Source of the DNA: Aliidiomarina halalkaliphila | GTDB lineage: Bacteria; Pseudomonadota; Gammaproteobacteria; Enterobacterales; Alteromonadaceae | Assembly (NCBI RefSeq): GCF_007096385.1 | Contig: NZ_VJWL01000002.1 | Span: 1 to 64,000, forward strand | Direction of reading: 5' to 3' | DNA length: 64,000 nt | Part shown: positions 52,294 through 59,669 of the stretch, piece after piece | How positions within the stretch are numbered: position 1 is the stretch's first letter | Layout of the letters: each line of letters opens with the position of its first letter | Program-made: the position numbers and the translations under genes | Notes under the pieces: model-generated | What the model was told of the DNA's origin: nothing | Databases searched by the model: none | What the model saw: the letters and a program-made list of their open reading frames with translations, nothing else

Positions 52294-52635
52294 CTAGCGG
52301 CCAAAGAACAACTTCATCAGAGCATTGATGAAATACGCCGACAATAAACCAAATAAAATATGAAAGCCGTTGATCTTAATCGACTTCAACAACAGCATTT
52401 TTGTTAACCACGGATTTTCACGCTTGAGCTTAGCTAACTTTACTCTTCCGTCTGCAGTTAATGAGAGATTCACAAAGGTGCTGTTGTTTGGGGTTTGTAT
52501 CTTTGCGCTCACGTACCCTTTTTCGATCAATTCAGCGATGAATCTGCGCGAAACAAACTTGTCTGAATCAATTCTCACTGGATAGAGCCCAGCCTGTATT
52601 TTCGAAAGGGTTGTTATATATTCGCCTTTATCCAT
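52294..52635 (-). CDS. Small membrane-tailed protein with winged-helix-like N-terminus
   Basis: A 113-residue protein I do not recognise. The ATG at 52635 is the best available; the ribosome binding site is weak, and a longer in-frame reading to 52755 overlaps the end of the next gene. Residues 1-75 (RFIAELIEKGYVSAKI, then VNLSLTADGRVKLAKLKREN) look like a small winged-helix DNA-binding fold. The C-terminus has one membrane helix (about 88-108). Tail-anchored cytosolic orientation is likely. Confidence 0.55.
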   Translation of the reverse strand: MDKGEYITTLSKIQAGLYPVRIDSDKFVSRRFIAELIEKGYVSAKIQTPNNSTFVNLSLTADGRVKLAKLKRENPWLTKMLLLKSIKINGFHILFGLLSAYFINALMKLFFGR

Positions 52636-52723
52636 ATCTAAGCCATTCCTAGAATCGTCTTGGGCCGTCGTATGTTCAACATCGTGCTTCCACGCGAAAA
52701 TTGCAGCGCCTTTAAAAGTGACG

Positions 52724-53470
52724 CTAGATCTCAAACCGCCGCAGCGTAAACTCATAATCGTTACTTACAGGAATGCGCACAACATCTCCTCTTACGCCTG
52801 GCCGATACTTTCGCCAATCCCATTCACCATCAACGAGAACAATATTGTGTAACCCAAACCGTTTCATATCCGCTAGAGAATAATCGACACCTTGTTTCGG
52901 GCCGGACCCGTGCCTTAGGTTGTGAACGACGAGTCGCAACAATGTGGGCCTATTACGCTGACCATAGACCGCGAGCATATTATCGACTTCGAGTTCGGCA
53001 AAAAACTCTGTTTCCGAAGCCCGGATAACATCTAACCATTGATCAAAAACTTTCTGCGTGTCCTCGGCTACCTTCCAATTTTCTTGCCATGCACTACCGT
53101 GCCAGATCAACACCGAATCTTTGCGCAGGTATTTGGTTTTACCCGCAGGGAATACATAATTTGCACAAGAAGAGGCACACAGATCGAGAACTTCCACATC
53201 GAGTTCATGCTGAACAATCCAACGCCCCAGCTCAAGTCCAAGCCGAATTTCGCCACCCGTACTTGAAATCAAAAGTCGAGTCGGTTTATTCGAGGCTTGT
53301 TCATAGGCTTCGAAAAGCGCCTTGTTCGACGCCTCCGAGAGAGACCCGGTATACACCAATTGCCCATCCTTGATGCCTGCGTAGGACGGCTCATTCGCAA
53401 AATCGGGGGCATTAACGGTACTCCCGCATCCGCTGAGTATGGCGACAATGACCAGTAGGAGTGTCTTCAT
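52724..53470 (-). CDS. ClpP-fold lipoprotein with putative catalytic serine
   Basis: A 248-residue lipoprotein; the lipobox LSGC puts the lipidated Cys at 15. The core matches the ClpP/crotonase-like fold of periplasmic proteins: LISSTGGEIRLGLELGRWI (glycine-rich oxyanion strand), VEVLDLCASSCANYVFPAG (nucleophile region, Ser in CASSCAN) and DSVLIWHGSAW with a His as candidate base. This order is the same as in SDH-type peptidases. A membrane-linked serine peptidase is likely but not proven. GGAGTG lies just before the ATG. Confidence 0.78.
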   Translation of the reverse strand: MKTLLLVIVAILSGCGSTVNAPDFANEPSYAGIKDGQLVYTGSLSEASNKALFEAYEQASNKPTRLLISSTGGEIRLGLELGRWIVQHELDVEVLDLCASSCANYVFPAGKTKYLRKDSVLIWHGSAWQENWKVAEDTQKVFDQWLDVIRASETEFFAELEVDNMLAVYGQRNRPTLLRLVVHNLRHGSGPKQGVDYSLADMKRFGLHNIVLVDGEWDWRKYRPGVRGDVVRIPVSNDYEFTLRRFEI

Positions 53471-53828
53471 CCGTGCTTTATTTCCTTTGTGACTGTATTT
53501 TTATGCACATTAGGTAACCAACTGCAAAAACGTTTAATCTTTCTATCTAGAGAACTGAACCAATCAATGTTTAGATATTTCTAGGTGAATCATACCCAAC
53601 CAGGCTAACGATCACGAAACCTGTTCGTTCCTAAACGCTTAAAACTTAAGAGAGATTGCAGGATTAGGCAAGGTAATATTCGGGCTCAAAGCACTTTTGT
53701 ACGTCACCGTTATATTCTTAATTTCCTTATTTTTCTGTGGCCTGCGAGGACGGTGCAAAATATTGCCTCCATCGAAAAAGGCAGATAAAGTCAGACACTT
53801 AAACAAGATTGCCCCCATAGGAGGAACC
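53471..53828. other. AT-rich spacer, no gene seen
   Basis: About 358 bases between divergent genes. Composition is clearly more AT-rich than the neighbouring genes. A reading frame can be extended upstream from 53829 to 53697 but has no ribosome binding site and interrupts a good signal peptide start, so it is not used. No repeats or RNA features recognised. Confidence 0.5.
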
Positions 53829-54257
53829 ATGAAAAAGTTATTCATTTTAATCGCCCTAGCTCTGGTGAGCAGCAGTACGTTCGCAGGCAGCATTTGCGAT
53901 AAAGCAAATCAGGAGTTTTCAAATGCGGTGGCGGCATACAAGAAGGACGGCGCGACTGCTTTTATGAGAGAAGTTATAAAGAATGGCCCCTTAGAAAATG
54001 ACGCACAAGCACTACAACAAGCGCAGGTTCTTGAGCAAATTGAACAATTTTTCGGCCCTATCGAAACGGCGTCAGTGTTGAGTACAAGACAGCTAGGGTC
54101 CAAATCATGCTATATCATTGGCATATTGGAATATGAAAATGGACCCGCGTTTGCAGTAGCAAATTATTACAGTGGTTCTAAAGGAGTAGGTGCAACGTCT
54201 ATGTTTTTCCAAACTGAGCCGGAGCAAATATTGCCTAAAGAGTTCCTTTTTCAGTAA
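53829..54257 (+). CDS. Small secreted protein of unknown function
   Basis: A 142-residue exported protein. The signal peptide covers residues 1-20 (MKKLFILIALALVSSSTFAG). The mature part is helical in its first half with one Cys near the start, then beta-rich (SCYIIGILEYENGPAFAVANYYSG), again with a Cys; the pair could form a disulfide. GGAGGA precedes the ATG. Its base composition is AT-rich compared with nearby genes, which hints at recent transfer. I do not recognise the family. Confidence 0.75.
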   Translation: MKKLFILIALALVSSSTFAGSICDKANQEFSNAVAAYKKDGATAFMREVIKNGPLENDAQALQQAQVLEQIEQFFGPIETASVLSTRQLGSKSCYIIGILEYENGPAFAVANYYSGSKGVGATSMFFQTEPEQILPKEFLFQ

Positions 54258-54315
54258 CACATTGACGGGCTTCTGGGTCTTCGATTGTTAAGAAATCTGG
54301 CGAACACCGTGGGCA

Positions 54316-55371
54316 TTAAAAGAACGCATGCAGTTGTAGAAACAACAGTTCATGTTCCTGTATATCCCGACCACTCAGAACACGACCCCCAACCCTGATT
54401 TGAGTAAATGGCCAAGGGGTATATTCCCAAACCATACTTTGCCTGCGGCTCGTTGAGCCCATGTCAGACTGCCACAACTCCGTTGTTAACTTCAAATTGT
54501 GACCATCACGCCAAAACCAATTGGCTTCCAACAAACCAATATCGTGCTCCTGTGATTGATCCGGGAGGGACGTGTCTTCAACCCGTCCGATCTCAGCGAG
54601 CCAGCCGATATTGCCCGTTCGGAATCCGCCGAACACACTGAGCATATTGCGCTCACCAAAATCCGTTTGATTACTATGAATACTCGCTCCACCTCGCCAC
54701 GCTGAATGTACAAATTCAGCTCGAGCCGTCAGTGCTTTTCCTCTTAAGCTTTGGGCTCCTTCACTAACAACAAGTTGAAGATTCCACTGCCGAGCTTCTC
54801 TGCCAAGCAAAACAGCTGTATCTGGTGTGGTGAAATTCAATCCGGATATCTGCTTAACGAACGCGCTATCGTCTTCTAGTCGAAGCCCGTAAGGTAAATA
54901 CATTCGCCCGGCCGCTATATACCATTGCCGTTCACCAAACCAATGCCGTGCATAGGCTTCACGGTTTAAACTTCCACCGGGCGCAATACGTTGATCAAAA
55001 TAGATTTCAAGGTCAGGTAATGGCTGAATTTGCAGGTATACGCGTCCTTCGGACAACGCCATATCAGCCCGATCTTCCTGACCATCAATAGTGTGATAGG
55101 TGGTATCAGCACGCACATTGCCACCGATACGCAAGCCCGGGCCCAGTAACCCAGACCAAGGCTTGCTATCGTCTGATATCGGTCGTGCCGACATATTCAT
55201 TTGAGCCCAAGCATTACCAAACTCGGTGCGCATCCCACCGCCATTAGGATTGGTATGGCACATGCTACAGTTGTAGCCAGTTTTCACAGCAATCCATGGC
55301 TCTGCTTTCGCGACACCCATGCCAAGACTAATCACGATCAATAATGTCAGCGTCACTCGCGATGTTTTCAC
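54316..55371 (-). CDS. Outer-membrane-like protein with an N-terminal c-type haem motif
   Basis: A 351-residue exported protein. The signal peptide ends near AKA (23). A single haem c motif C35-S-M-C38-H39 lies at the start of the mature protein. The remaining 300 residues alternate polar and aromatic/aliphatic positions and end in FF, as in a beta-barrel, with repeated short strand-like segments (WYIAAGRMYLPYGLRLEDD and others). This resembles a barrel with a haem plug that could pass electrons across the outer membrane. It overlaps the upstream cytochrome gene by four bases. Confidence 0.72.
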   Translation of the reverse strand: MKTSRVTLTLLIVISLGMGVAKAEPWIAVKTGYNCSMCHTNPNGGGMRTEFGNAWAQMNMSARPISDDSKPWSGLLGPGLRIGGNVRADTTYHTIDGQEDRADMALSEGRVYLQIQPLPDLEIYFDQRIAPGGSLNREAYARHWFGERQWYIAAGRMYLPYGLRLEDDSAFVKQISGLNFTTPDTAVLLGREARQWNLQLVVSEGAQSLRGKALTARAEFVHSAWRGGASIHSNQTDFGERNMLSVFGGFRTGNIGWLAEIGRVEDTSLPDQSQEHDIGLLEANWFWRDGHNLKLTTELWQSDMGSTSRRQSMVWEYTPWPFTQIRVGGRVLSGRDIQEHELLFLQLHAFF

Positions 55372-56246
55372 TTTTCAGGCTCCACACTGAAAACTATTGA
55401 CCAATCACTGCCGGGTTGACCAGTGCCTTGTCCATCGACTAGTTCACCGAAGTATCCCATTAATGCATAAGGCCCCGTTCCTGCAACATGCAGTTCATAG
55501 ACACCCCCTGCCAACCAAACGTGCTCCGCCACATTCACTATCACTCGGTTGGGATATTCGGGATCAAATTGAAAATCTAACTCATAAATTTCCGTTGCCA
55601 ATCCAGTTGCAGGCTCCGGCTGATTCAACACGAGCAATCGAATACTTTGCTGATATAGGAACGCAGGCTCCAAAGGCTCCGAAAACCGAATAATCATTTG
55701 TCTTGGAACACTATCCATGGTGAGTCGCGTACCCTCAACAGGCCAGCCCGCCGAAACTTGTGGGGCGCCCATTGAGGCAGAAAATAAATGTTGTGTGCTT
55801 GAGTCCATATTATTGATCCACTGTCGTATCACGTTGATAACATTTTGGGATAAATAGGGACCCCCTTCTGGCATGCGTTCTCCGACTTCATTCGTGCCTT
55901 CGAGCTTATGAATGATGTAGCTATCGTCGGCGTTACCTGGATCTACTCGGTACAGGCTTGGAACCTGTGCGCTGGGAACATTAATCAGCATGTCAGCAGA
56001 TACGCCACTTTCAAGACGCAAGCCTTCAGGAGCCGACGCTCCAGAATGACAAACGGAACAAATAGGTGTAAATACCTGAGATTGTATAGAGCTTAGGGTG
56101 GGTTGTAATGGATCCCCTCCGTTATAAGGATCTTCACCTGTATCACTGCCACCGCCAGAACCACCGCCTCCGCAACTGACAAGTAGTAACCCAACCACCG
56201 AAAGTACTGAGAACACGCTCAGGCCGTATTTAATGAAGTTACTCAT
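55368..56246 (-). CDS. c-type cytochrome lipoprotein
   Basis: A 292-residue lipoprotein. The lipobox LVSC (Cys 25) is followed by a Gly/Ser-rich linker. A haem motif C63-S-V-C66-H67 and a later Met in NEVGERMPEGGPYLS, the likely axial ligand, give a cytochrome c domain (about 50-145). The C-terminal half (about 160-290) is beta-rich with no family I recognise. The ATG at 56246 has GGAGG five bases upstream; an earlier in-frame codon at 56273 does not. It is co-translated with the haem-motif barrel-like protein, so the two may be an electron relay. Confidence 0.78.
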   Translation of the reverse strand: MSNFIKYGLSVFSVLSVVGLLLVSCGGGGSGGGSDTGEDPYNGGDPLQPTLSSIQSQVFTPICSVCHSGASAPEGLRLESGVSADMLINVPSAQVPSLYRVDPGNADDSYIIHKLEGTNEVGERMPEGGPYLSQNVINVIRQWINNMDSSTQHLFSASMGAPQVSAGWPVEGTRLTMDSVPRQMIIRFSEPLEPAFLYQQSIRLLVLNQPEPATGLATEIYELDFQFDPEYPNRVIVNVAEHVWLAGGVYELHVAGTGPYALMGYFGELVDGQGTGQPGSDWSIVFSVEPEK

Positions 56247-56404
56247 ACAGGCCTCCACATTTGCGTAACTCAACTAAAAGTATAGTATCTGGTAGCAATT
56301 TCGGAGGATCAAAGTTATTTAGTAAATCAAAGTCATAGAATGAGGGACGTTGACGTGGGTTTTGCGAGGGTTCGATTTAAACGACAAGTCGCTTTGCGAT
56401 CAAT

Positions 56405-56450
56405 GGATAAAAAACAGGCCGAAAATTAGAGACTCTAAGGTTCAGCCTGA
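56405..56450 (-). terminator. Intrinsic terminator of the ABC transporter operon
   Basis: On the minus strand CAGGC-x-GAA-xx-TTAGAG (56449-56433) pairs with CTCTAA-xx-TTC-x-GCCTG (56431-56415), and a run of T residues follows (56414-56409). It lies just past the permease stop at 56472. Confidence 0.85.
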
Positions 56451-56471
56451 TATTCAACACGTTCTCAGACG

Positions 56472-57233
56472 CTAATTTTTAATCTTGTAACTCGTCCGTA
56501 ACATCCACCAGGCAATACTAAAACAAGTGACAAGGAACAAAGTGATCATGGCCAAGCTAAAGCCCACATGCACATCGGCCACGCCGTAGAAACTCCAACG
56601 AAAACCATTGACTAAGTAAACCACCGGGTTAAACATGGTGATGGTTTGCCATAGGGGCGGGAGCATACTGATGGAGTAGAAGCTTCCACCAAGGAATACC
56701 AGCGGTGTAATGACCATGGTGGGAATTATCCCAAGACGTTCAAAGCTGTCGGCCCAGAGCCCGAGAATAAACCCAAATAGACTAAAGGTGACAGAAATAA
56801 CCACGAGGAAGAGCAACATCCACAGCGGGTAGAGCACGGAAAAATCCACGAATAGCCGAGCGCTCACGAGAATGAGAAGCCCCAACAACACGGATTTCGT
56901 CGCCGCAGCGCCAACGTAGCCCAATATAATCTCGAAAGGGGTAATAGGGGCAGATAACACCTCATAAATCGTGCCGGTGAACTTCGGCATGTAAATACCC
57001 AACGAGGCATTTGACGTGCTTTCCGTCAGTACCGTGATCAGAATTAATCCGGGGACAATGTAAGCGGCATAGCTCACCCCGTCGATATCCATCATCCGCG
57101 AACCAATCGCTCCTCCGAACACAATGAAATACAATGACGTGGACAAGATAGGAGAAGCCAGACTCTGCATTAATGTGCGGAAGGTACGTGCCATCTCGAA
57201 GTGATAAATGGCCTTAACAGCATGATGATTCAT
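56472..57233 (-). CDS. yadH: ABC-2 type transporter permease, YadH-like
   Basis: A 253-residue membrane protein with six helices and the ABC-2 permease pattern ([23 protein letters not shown] near the start; [22 protein letters not shown] type in the middle, and [21 protein letters not shown]). Length and order match E. coli YadH. It pairs with the ATPase upstream, overlapping it by four bases (ATGA). An intrinsic terminator follows. Such exporters carry lipids, drugs or glycans; the substrate is unknown. Confidence 0.92.
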   Translation of the reverse strand: MNHHAVKAIYHFEMARTFRTLMQSLASPILSTSLYFIVFGGAIGSRMMDIDGVSYAAYIVPGLILITVLTESTSNASLGIYMPKFTGTIYEVLSAPITPFEIILGYVGAAATKSVLLGLLILVSARLFVDFSVLYPLWMLLFLVVISVTFSLFGFILGLWADSFERLGIIPTMVITPLVFLGGSFYSISMLPPLWQTITMFNPVVYLVNGFRWSFYGVADVHVGFSLAMITLFLVTCFSIAWWMLRTSYKIKN

Positions 57234-58156
57234 ACGCCCTCCGCCACTAAATTAACAAATATATCTTCCAGCGAACTCTGCCTCGTGTGCAGGTCTCGGT
57301 ATTCGATTCCCTGCTCTTGCAGTGCCCTCAGAAGAACACTGATTTCATGTCCCGCATGGCTATCGTAAGTGTACACAAGCTGCGCGCCGTCTTTGCTCAG
57401 TGTGAGACCGTAAGGCGCCAGCGCTTCCGGTATCTGTTGAATCGGTTCAGCCAGTTCCAAAATCAGGTTTTTGCTTCCCAACCGGGTCATTAGGGTGTTT
57501 TTTTCTTCGACCAGAATCAGCTCACCTTTATTAATTACCCCGATACGGTCCGCCATTTCTTCGGCTTCTTCGATGTAGTGGGTCGTTAAAATAATGGTGA
57601 CGCCATTGTCGCGAAGACGGCGAATCAGACCCCACATATCGCGCCGCAACTCCACATCCACGCCCGCCGTAGGCTCATCCAAAAACAGAATATCCGGCTG
57701 GTGTGACAGCGCTTTAGCAATCAGAACGCGGCGTTTCATGCCGCCGGATAAGGTCATAATCTTGCTCTTGCGCTTATCCCATAGCGATAACTCGCGCAGT
57801 AAGCTTTCCAAATACACGGGATCGGCAGGCTTGCCAAACATTCCCCGACTCAGAGTCACGGTATCCCACACCGTCTCAAACATGCTGACCGAGAGTTCCT
57901 GAGGCACCAAGCCGATTTTCTTGCGCACTTCCCGATAGTCACGAATTACATCTAAACCATCCACTTGGATGCTTCCCGGGCCTGGCTTTACCAACCCACA
58001 CACAATGCTGATTAGTGTGGTTTTACCCGCGCCATTGGGCCCCAACAGCGCGAGAATTTTACCGCGTTCGACTTGCAAGCTTACATCGTTTAGCGCCTTG
58101 TGCCCCGACGGGTACTGTTTGCTTAAATTTTGAATATCAAGAATGTATGAATTCAT
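57230..58156 (-). CDS. yadG: ABC transporter ATP-binding protein, YadG-like
   Basis: A 308-residue ATPase. Walker A is GPNGAGKTT (about 36-44), the Q-loop follows, the signature is LSGGMKRR (about 137-144) and Walker B is [12 protein letters not shown], with the switch His in TTHYIEEAE. The C-terminal 90 residues are the extra domain seen in ABC-2 exporters. The ATPase and permease together form one exporter. Confidence 0.93.
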   Translation of the reverse strand: MNSYILDIQNLSKQYPSGHKALNDVSLQVERGKILALLGPNGAGKTTLISIVCGLVKPGPGSIQVDGLDVIRDYREVRKKIGLVPQELSVSMFETVWDTVTLSRGMFGKPADPVYLESLLRELSLWDKRKSKIMTLSGGMKRRVLIAKALSHQPDILFLDEPTAGVDVELRRDMWGLIRRLRDNGVTIILTTHYIEEAEEMADRIGVINKGELILVEEKNTLMTRLGSKNLILELAEPIQQIPEALAPYGLTLSKDGAQLVYTYDSHAGHEISVLLRALQEQGIEYRDLHTRQSSLEDIFVNLVAEGV

Positions 58157-58311
58157 GCTGTCAGGATCTCTGAATCATGTTGTATTTCGCCTTCGTGATT
58201 GTACTCCGGTGAGATCACAATAAAACCTCCGATTGTCACTTATTTGGTAAAGACGACTGATATCGAGTGCTGAATCGTGTTGCTAAGCCTTTGGAAAGTG
58301 TGGCATAACTA

Positions 58312-58500
58312 GTGGCCTACACAAAAAAAGCAAAGCGATTCTTGATTGATTTCCGTTCATTAGAGCGCCGCATTTATCGTATTCAATTTATGTATAAATC
58401 AGACATGAGTGTTAAGGAAATGGTCGATAAACACGCGCAGAATGCCGCAAAGCATATGAACCCATTTGGCTATTTTCACAATCGGAAATACTATCGTTGA
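58312..58500 (+). CDS. Small basic protein, hypothetical
   Basis: A 62-residue frame starting with GTG at 58312 and rich in Lys, Arg, Tyr and His (KKAKRFLIDFRSLERRIYRI). The ribosome binding site is poor and there is no context clue. Its even codon use and basic, aromatic composition suggest a real protein rather than chance, but this is a weak case. Confidence 0.4.
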   Translation: MAYTKKAKRFLIDFRSLERRIYRIQFMYKSDMSVKEMVDKHAQNAAKHMNPFGYFHNRKYYR

Positions 58501-58589
58501 GAGAACAAGCCACCCGGCAGACAGGTCGGTAACTCGATGTCGTTGGATGACTTATAAAGCCAAAATCCACATCACTATAAGGGCATGGA

Positions 58590-59027
58590 ATGAACGATAT
58601 CCACTATGCAGGTTTTTGGGTGCGCGTTGGCGCCGCATTAATTGATACCGTACTATTAATGATGGTTGTATTGCCCGTCTTATTCGCGATTTACGGATTT
58701 GATTATTGGCGCAGCGATGCCCGTGTTCTCGGCTTTTGGGATCTACTGTTTAATTATATTTTCCCTGCTGTTGTGATTATTTTATTTTGGGTCTATCGCT
58801 CCGCAACGCCGGGCAAGATGTTGCTTGGCCTAAAAATAGTCGATGCAGAAACAGGACTGCCCGTGCCCACTGCCAGGTTAATTGGCCGTTACTTGGGCTA
58901 TTACGTTTCCACGCTTCCGCTGCTGCTCGGCATCATTTGGGTGGGCATCGATAATAGAAAACAAGGCTGGCACGATAAACTCGCCGGCACAGTGGTGATC
59001 CATGATCCGCCGAGAAAACCGTACTAA
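58590..59027 (+). CDS. RDD-family membrane protein
   Basis: A 145-residue protein with the RDD signature: FWVRVGAALIDTVLLMM (Arg and Asp near residues 11 and 18) and AGFW before it, then three helices and the conserved RSATPGKMLLGLKIVDAETG. It ends in a cytosolic tail. The role of single-domain RDD proteins is unclear; some are Na+/H+ antiporter-like. A strong hairpin follows at 59031. Confidence 0.9.
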   Translation: MNDIHYAGFWVRVGAALIDTVLLMMVVLPVLFAIYGFDYWRSDARVLGFWDLLFNYIFPAVVIILFWVYRSATPGKMLLGLKIVDAETGLPVPTARLIGRYLGYYVSTLPLLLGIIWVGIDNRKQGWHDKLAGTVVIHDPPRKPY

Positions 59028-59030
59028 TAA

Positions 59031-59055
59031 AAAGGGCCGCTTGATGCGGCCCTTT
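59031..59055. terminator. Strong GC-rich hairpin after the RDD gene
   Basis: AAAGGGCCGC (59031-59040) and GCGGCCCTTT (59046-59055) form a perfect 10-bp stem with a five-base loop. A residues precede it, so on the minus strand a T run would follow the stem. It marks the end of the conserved genes before the repeat region. Confidence 0.75.
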
Positions 59056-59065
59056 GTGGCGTAGT

Positions 59066-59081
59066 AATAAAGTTTCATACT
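59066..59081 (+). repeat. Direct repeat AATAAAGTWTCATACT, copy 1
   Basis: AATAAAGTTTCATACT, preceded by T and followed by C, one mismatch from copies 2 and 3. Its core AGTWTCATACT is close to a palindrome. Confidence 0.8.
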
Positions 59082-59132
59082 CGTCGAGCCGTAAGTTACT
59101 GATTTTTCGTTATCGAGATTTAGCACTGAAAA

Positions 59133-59148
59133 AATAAAGTATCATACT
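59133..59148 (+). repeat. Direct repeat AATAAAGTWTCATACT, copy 2
   Basis: AATAAAGTATCATACT, identical to copy 3 over 16 bases. It starts 67 bases after copy 1. Confidence 0.82.
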
Positions 59149-59187
59149 GAATGGCAATATTCGGGCTAAATCCACCCAGACTTAAGT

Positions 59188-59203
59188 AATAAAGTATCAT
59201 ACT
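59188..59203 (+). repeat. Direct repeat AATAAAGTWTCATACT, copy 3
   Basis: AATAAAGTATCATACT, preceded by T and followed by C as copy 1. It starts 55 bases after copy 2. A hairpin AATACCC/GGGTATT follows at 59212-59233. The half-palindromic core AGTAT-C-ATACT suggests a dimeric protein binds it. Confidence 0.82.
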
Positions 59204-59233
59204 CAAAATTGAATACCCTTCTTTAGGGGTATT

Positions 59234-59640
59234 AAAGCCACCTAAAATCATGCGTAAACTTATCACGGACGAGTCTGGATAAGTCTCCTCTATTAAGCGA
59301 CAATTACGGTGGCCGGTCTAGCGACAATCATCTTGCCCGGTTGATCTGATAAGGTTCGGTACAGCAGAAAGGAGGAGTTCACTGTGCCGAGAACACGAAT
59401 CACTGATCAACAGGCCGCTAGTTTCAGCGATTCCCATTGTCATTTATTTTGCAATCTTACAGCAACTCCTACCTATTGATGCTCTTAAAGTGGCCAATTT
59501 ACAGGGCTTGTCGACTTACTGGCTGAGATCGCTTTGTTCAAATTCAGCTATCAGCGCGTGCGAGGTAGAGCCCTATTAGGAAGAGTATTAAGTTTGCTCG
59601 CACCCACACCCAAGACAAGAATAAATGTCTAAAAATATCT
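59234..59640. other. Decayed DNA between the core genes and the defence operon
   Basis: No intact gene. Two copies of GCGACAAT (59297-59304, 59321-59328) and a short GTG frame with an excellent ribosome binding site (next entry) suggest a remnant of a mobile gene. The stretch 59494-59630 can be read as a protein tail in one frame (GLVDLLAEIALFKF and on) but has no start. Origin not recognised. Confidence 0.45.
59384..59479 (+). pseudogene. Short gene remnant with strong ribosome binding site
   Basis: GGAGGAG (59371-59377) stands six bases before a GTG that opens a 31-codon frame (MPRTRITDQQAASFSDSHCH and on) ending in TGA at 59477-59479. Signal quality is much better than expected for chance, but the frame is too short and soon broken. 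It reads best as the 5' end of a truncated gene. I cannot name the family. Confidence 0.35.
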
Positions 59641-59646
59641 AAAAAT

Positions 59647-59669
59647 GTCTAAACTATCCGGTTTTAGAC
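59647..59669 (-). terminator. Terminator overlapping the end of the AlbA_2 gene
   Basis: On the minus strand GTCTAAA (59669-59663) pairs with TTTAGAC (59653-59647), with the TAG stop codon in the loop, and ATTTTTAGATATTTTTAGA follows. The T-rich tail consists of repeats of about ten bases (TGTCTAAAAA, TATCTAAAAA, TGTCTAAACT on the plus strand, 59626-59655). Confidence 0.6.

Noticed and set aside
53697-53828. N-terminal extension of the gene at 53829
   Set aside because: No ribosome binding site, and the internal ATG at 53829 has GGAGGA and begins a clean signal peptide.
59626-59655. Short CRISPR-like repeat run (TGTCTAAAAA type)
   Set aside because: Units are only ten bases with no spacers; best seen as the T-rich tail of a terminator. 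No CRISPR array is seen anywhere in the window.
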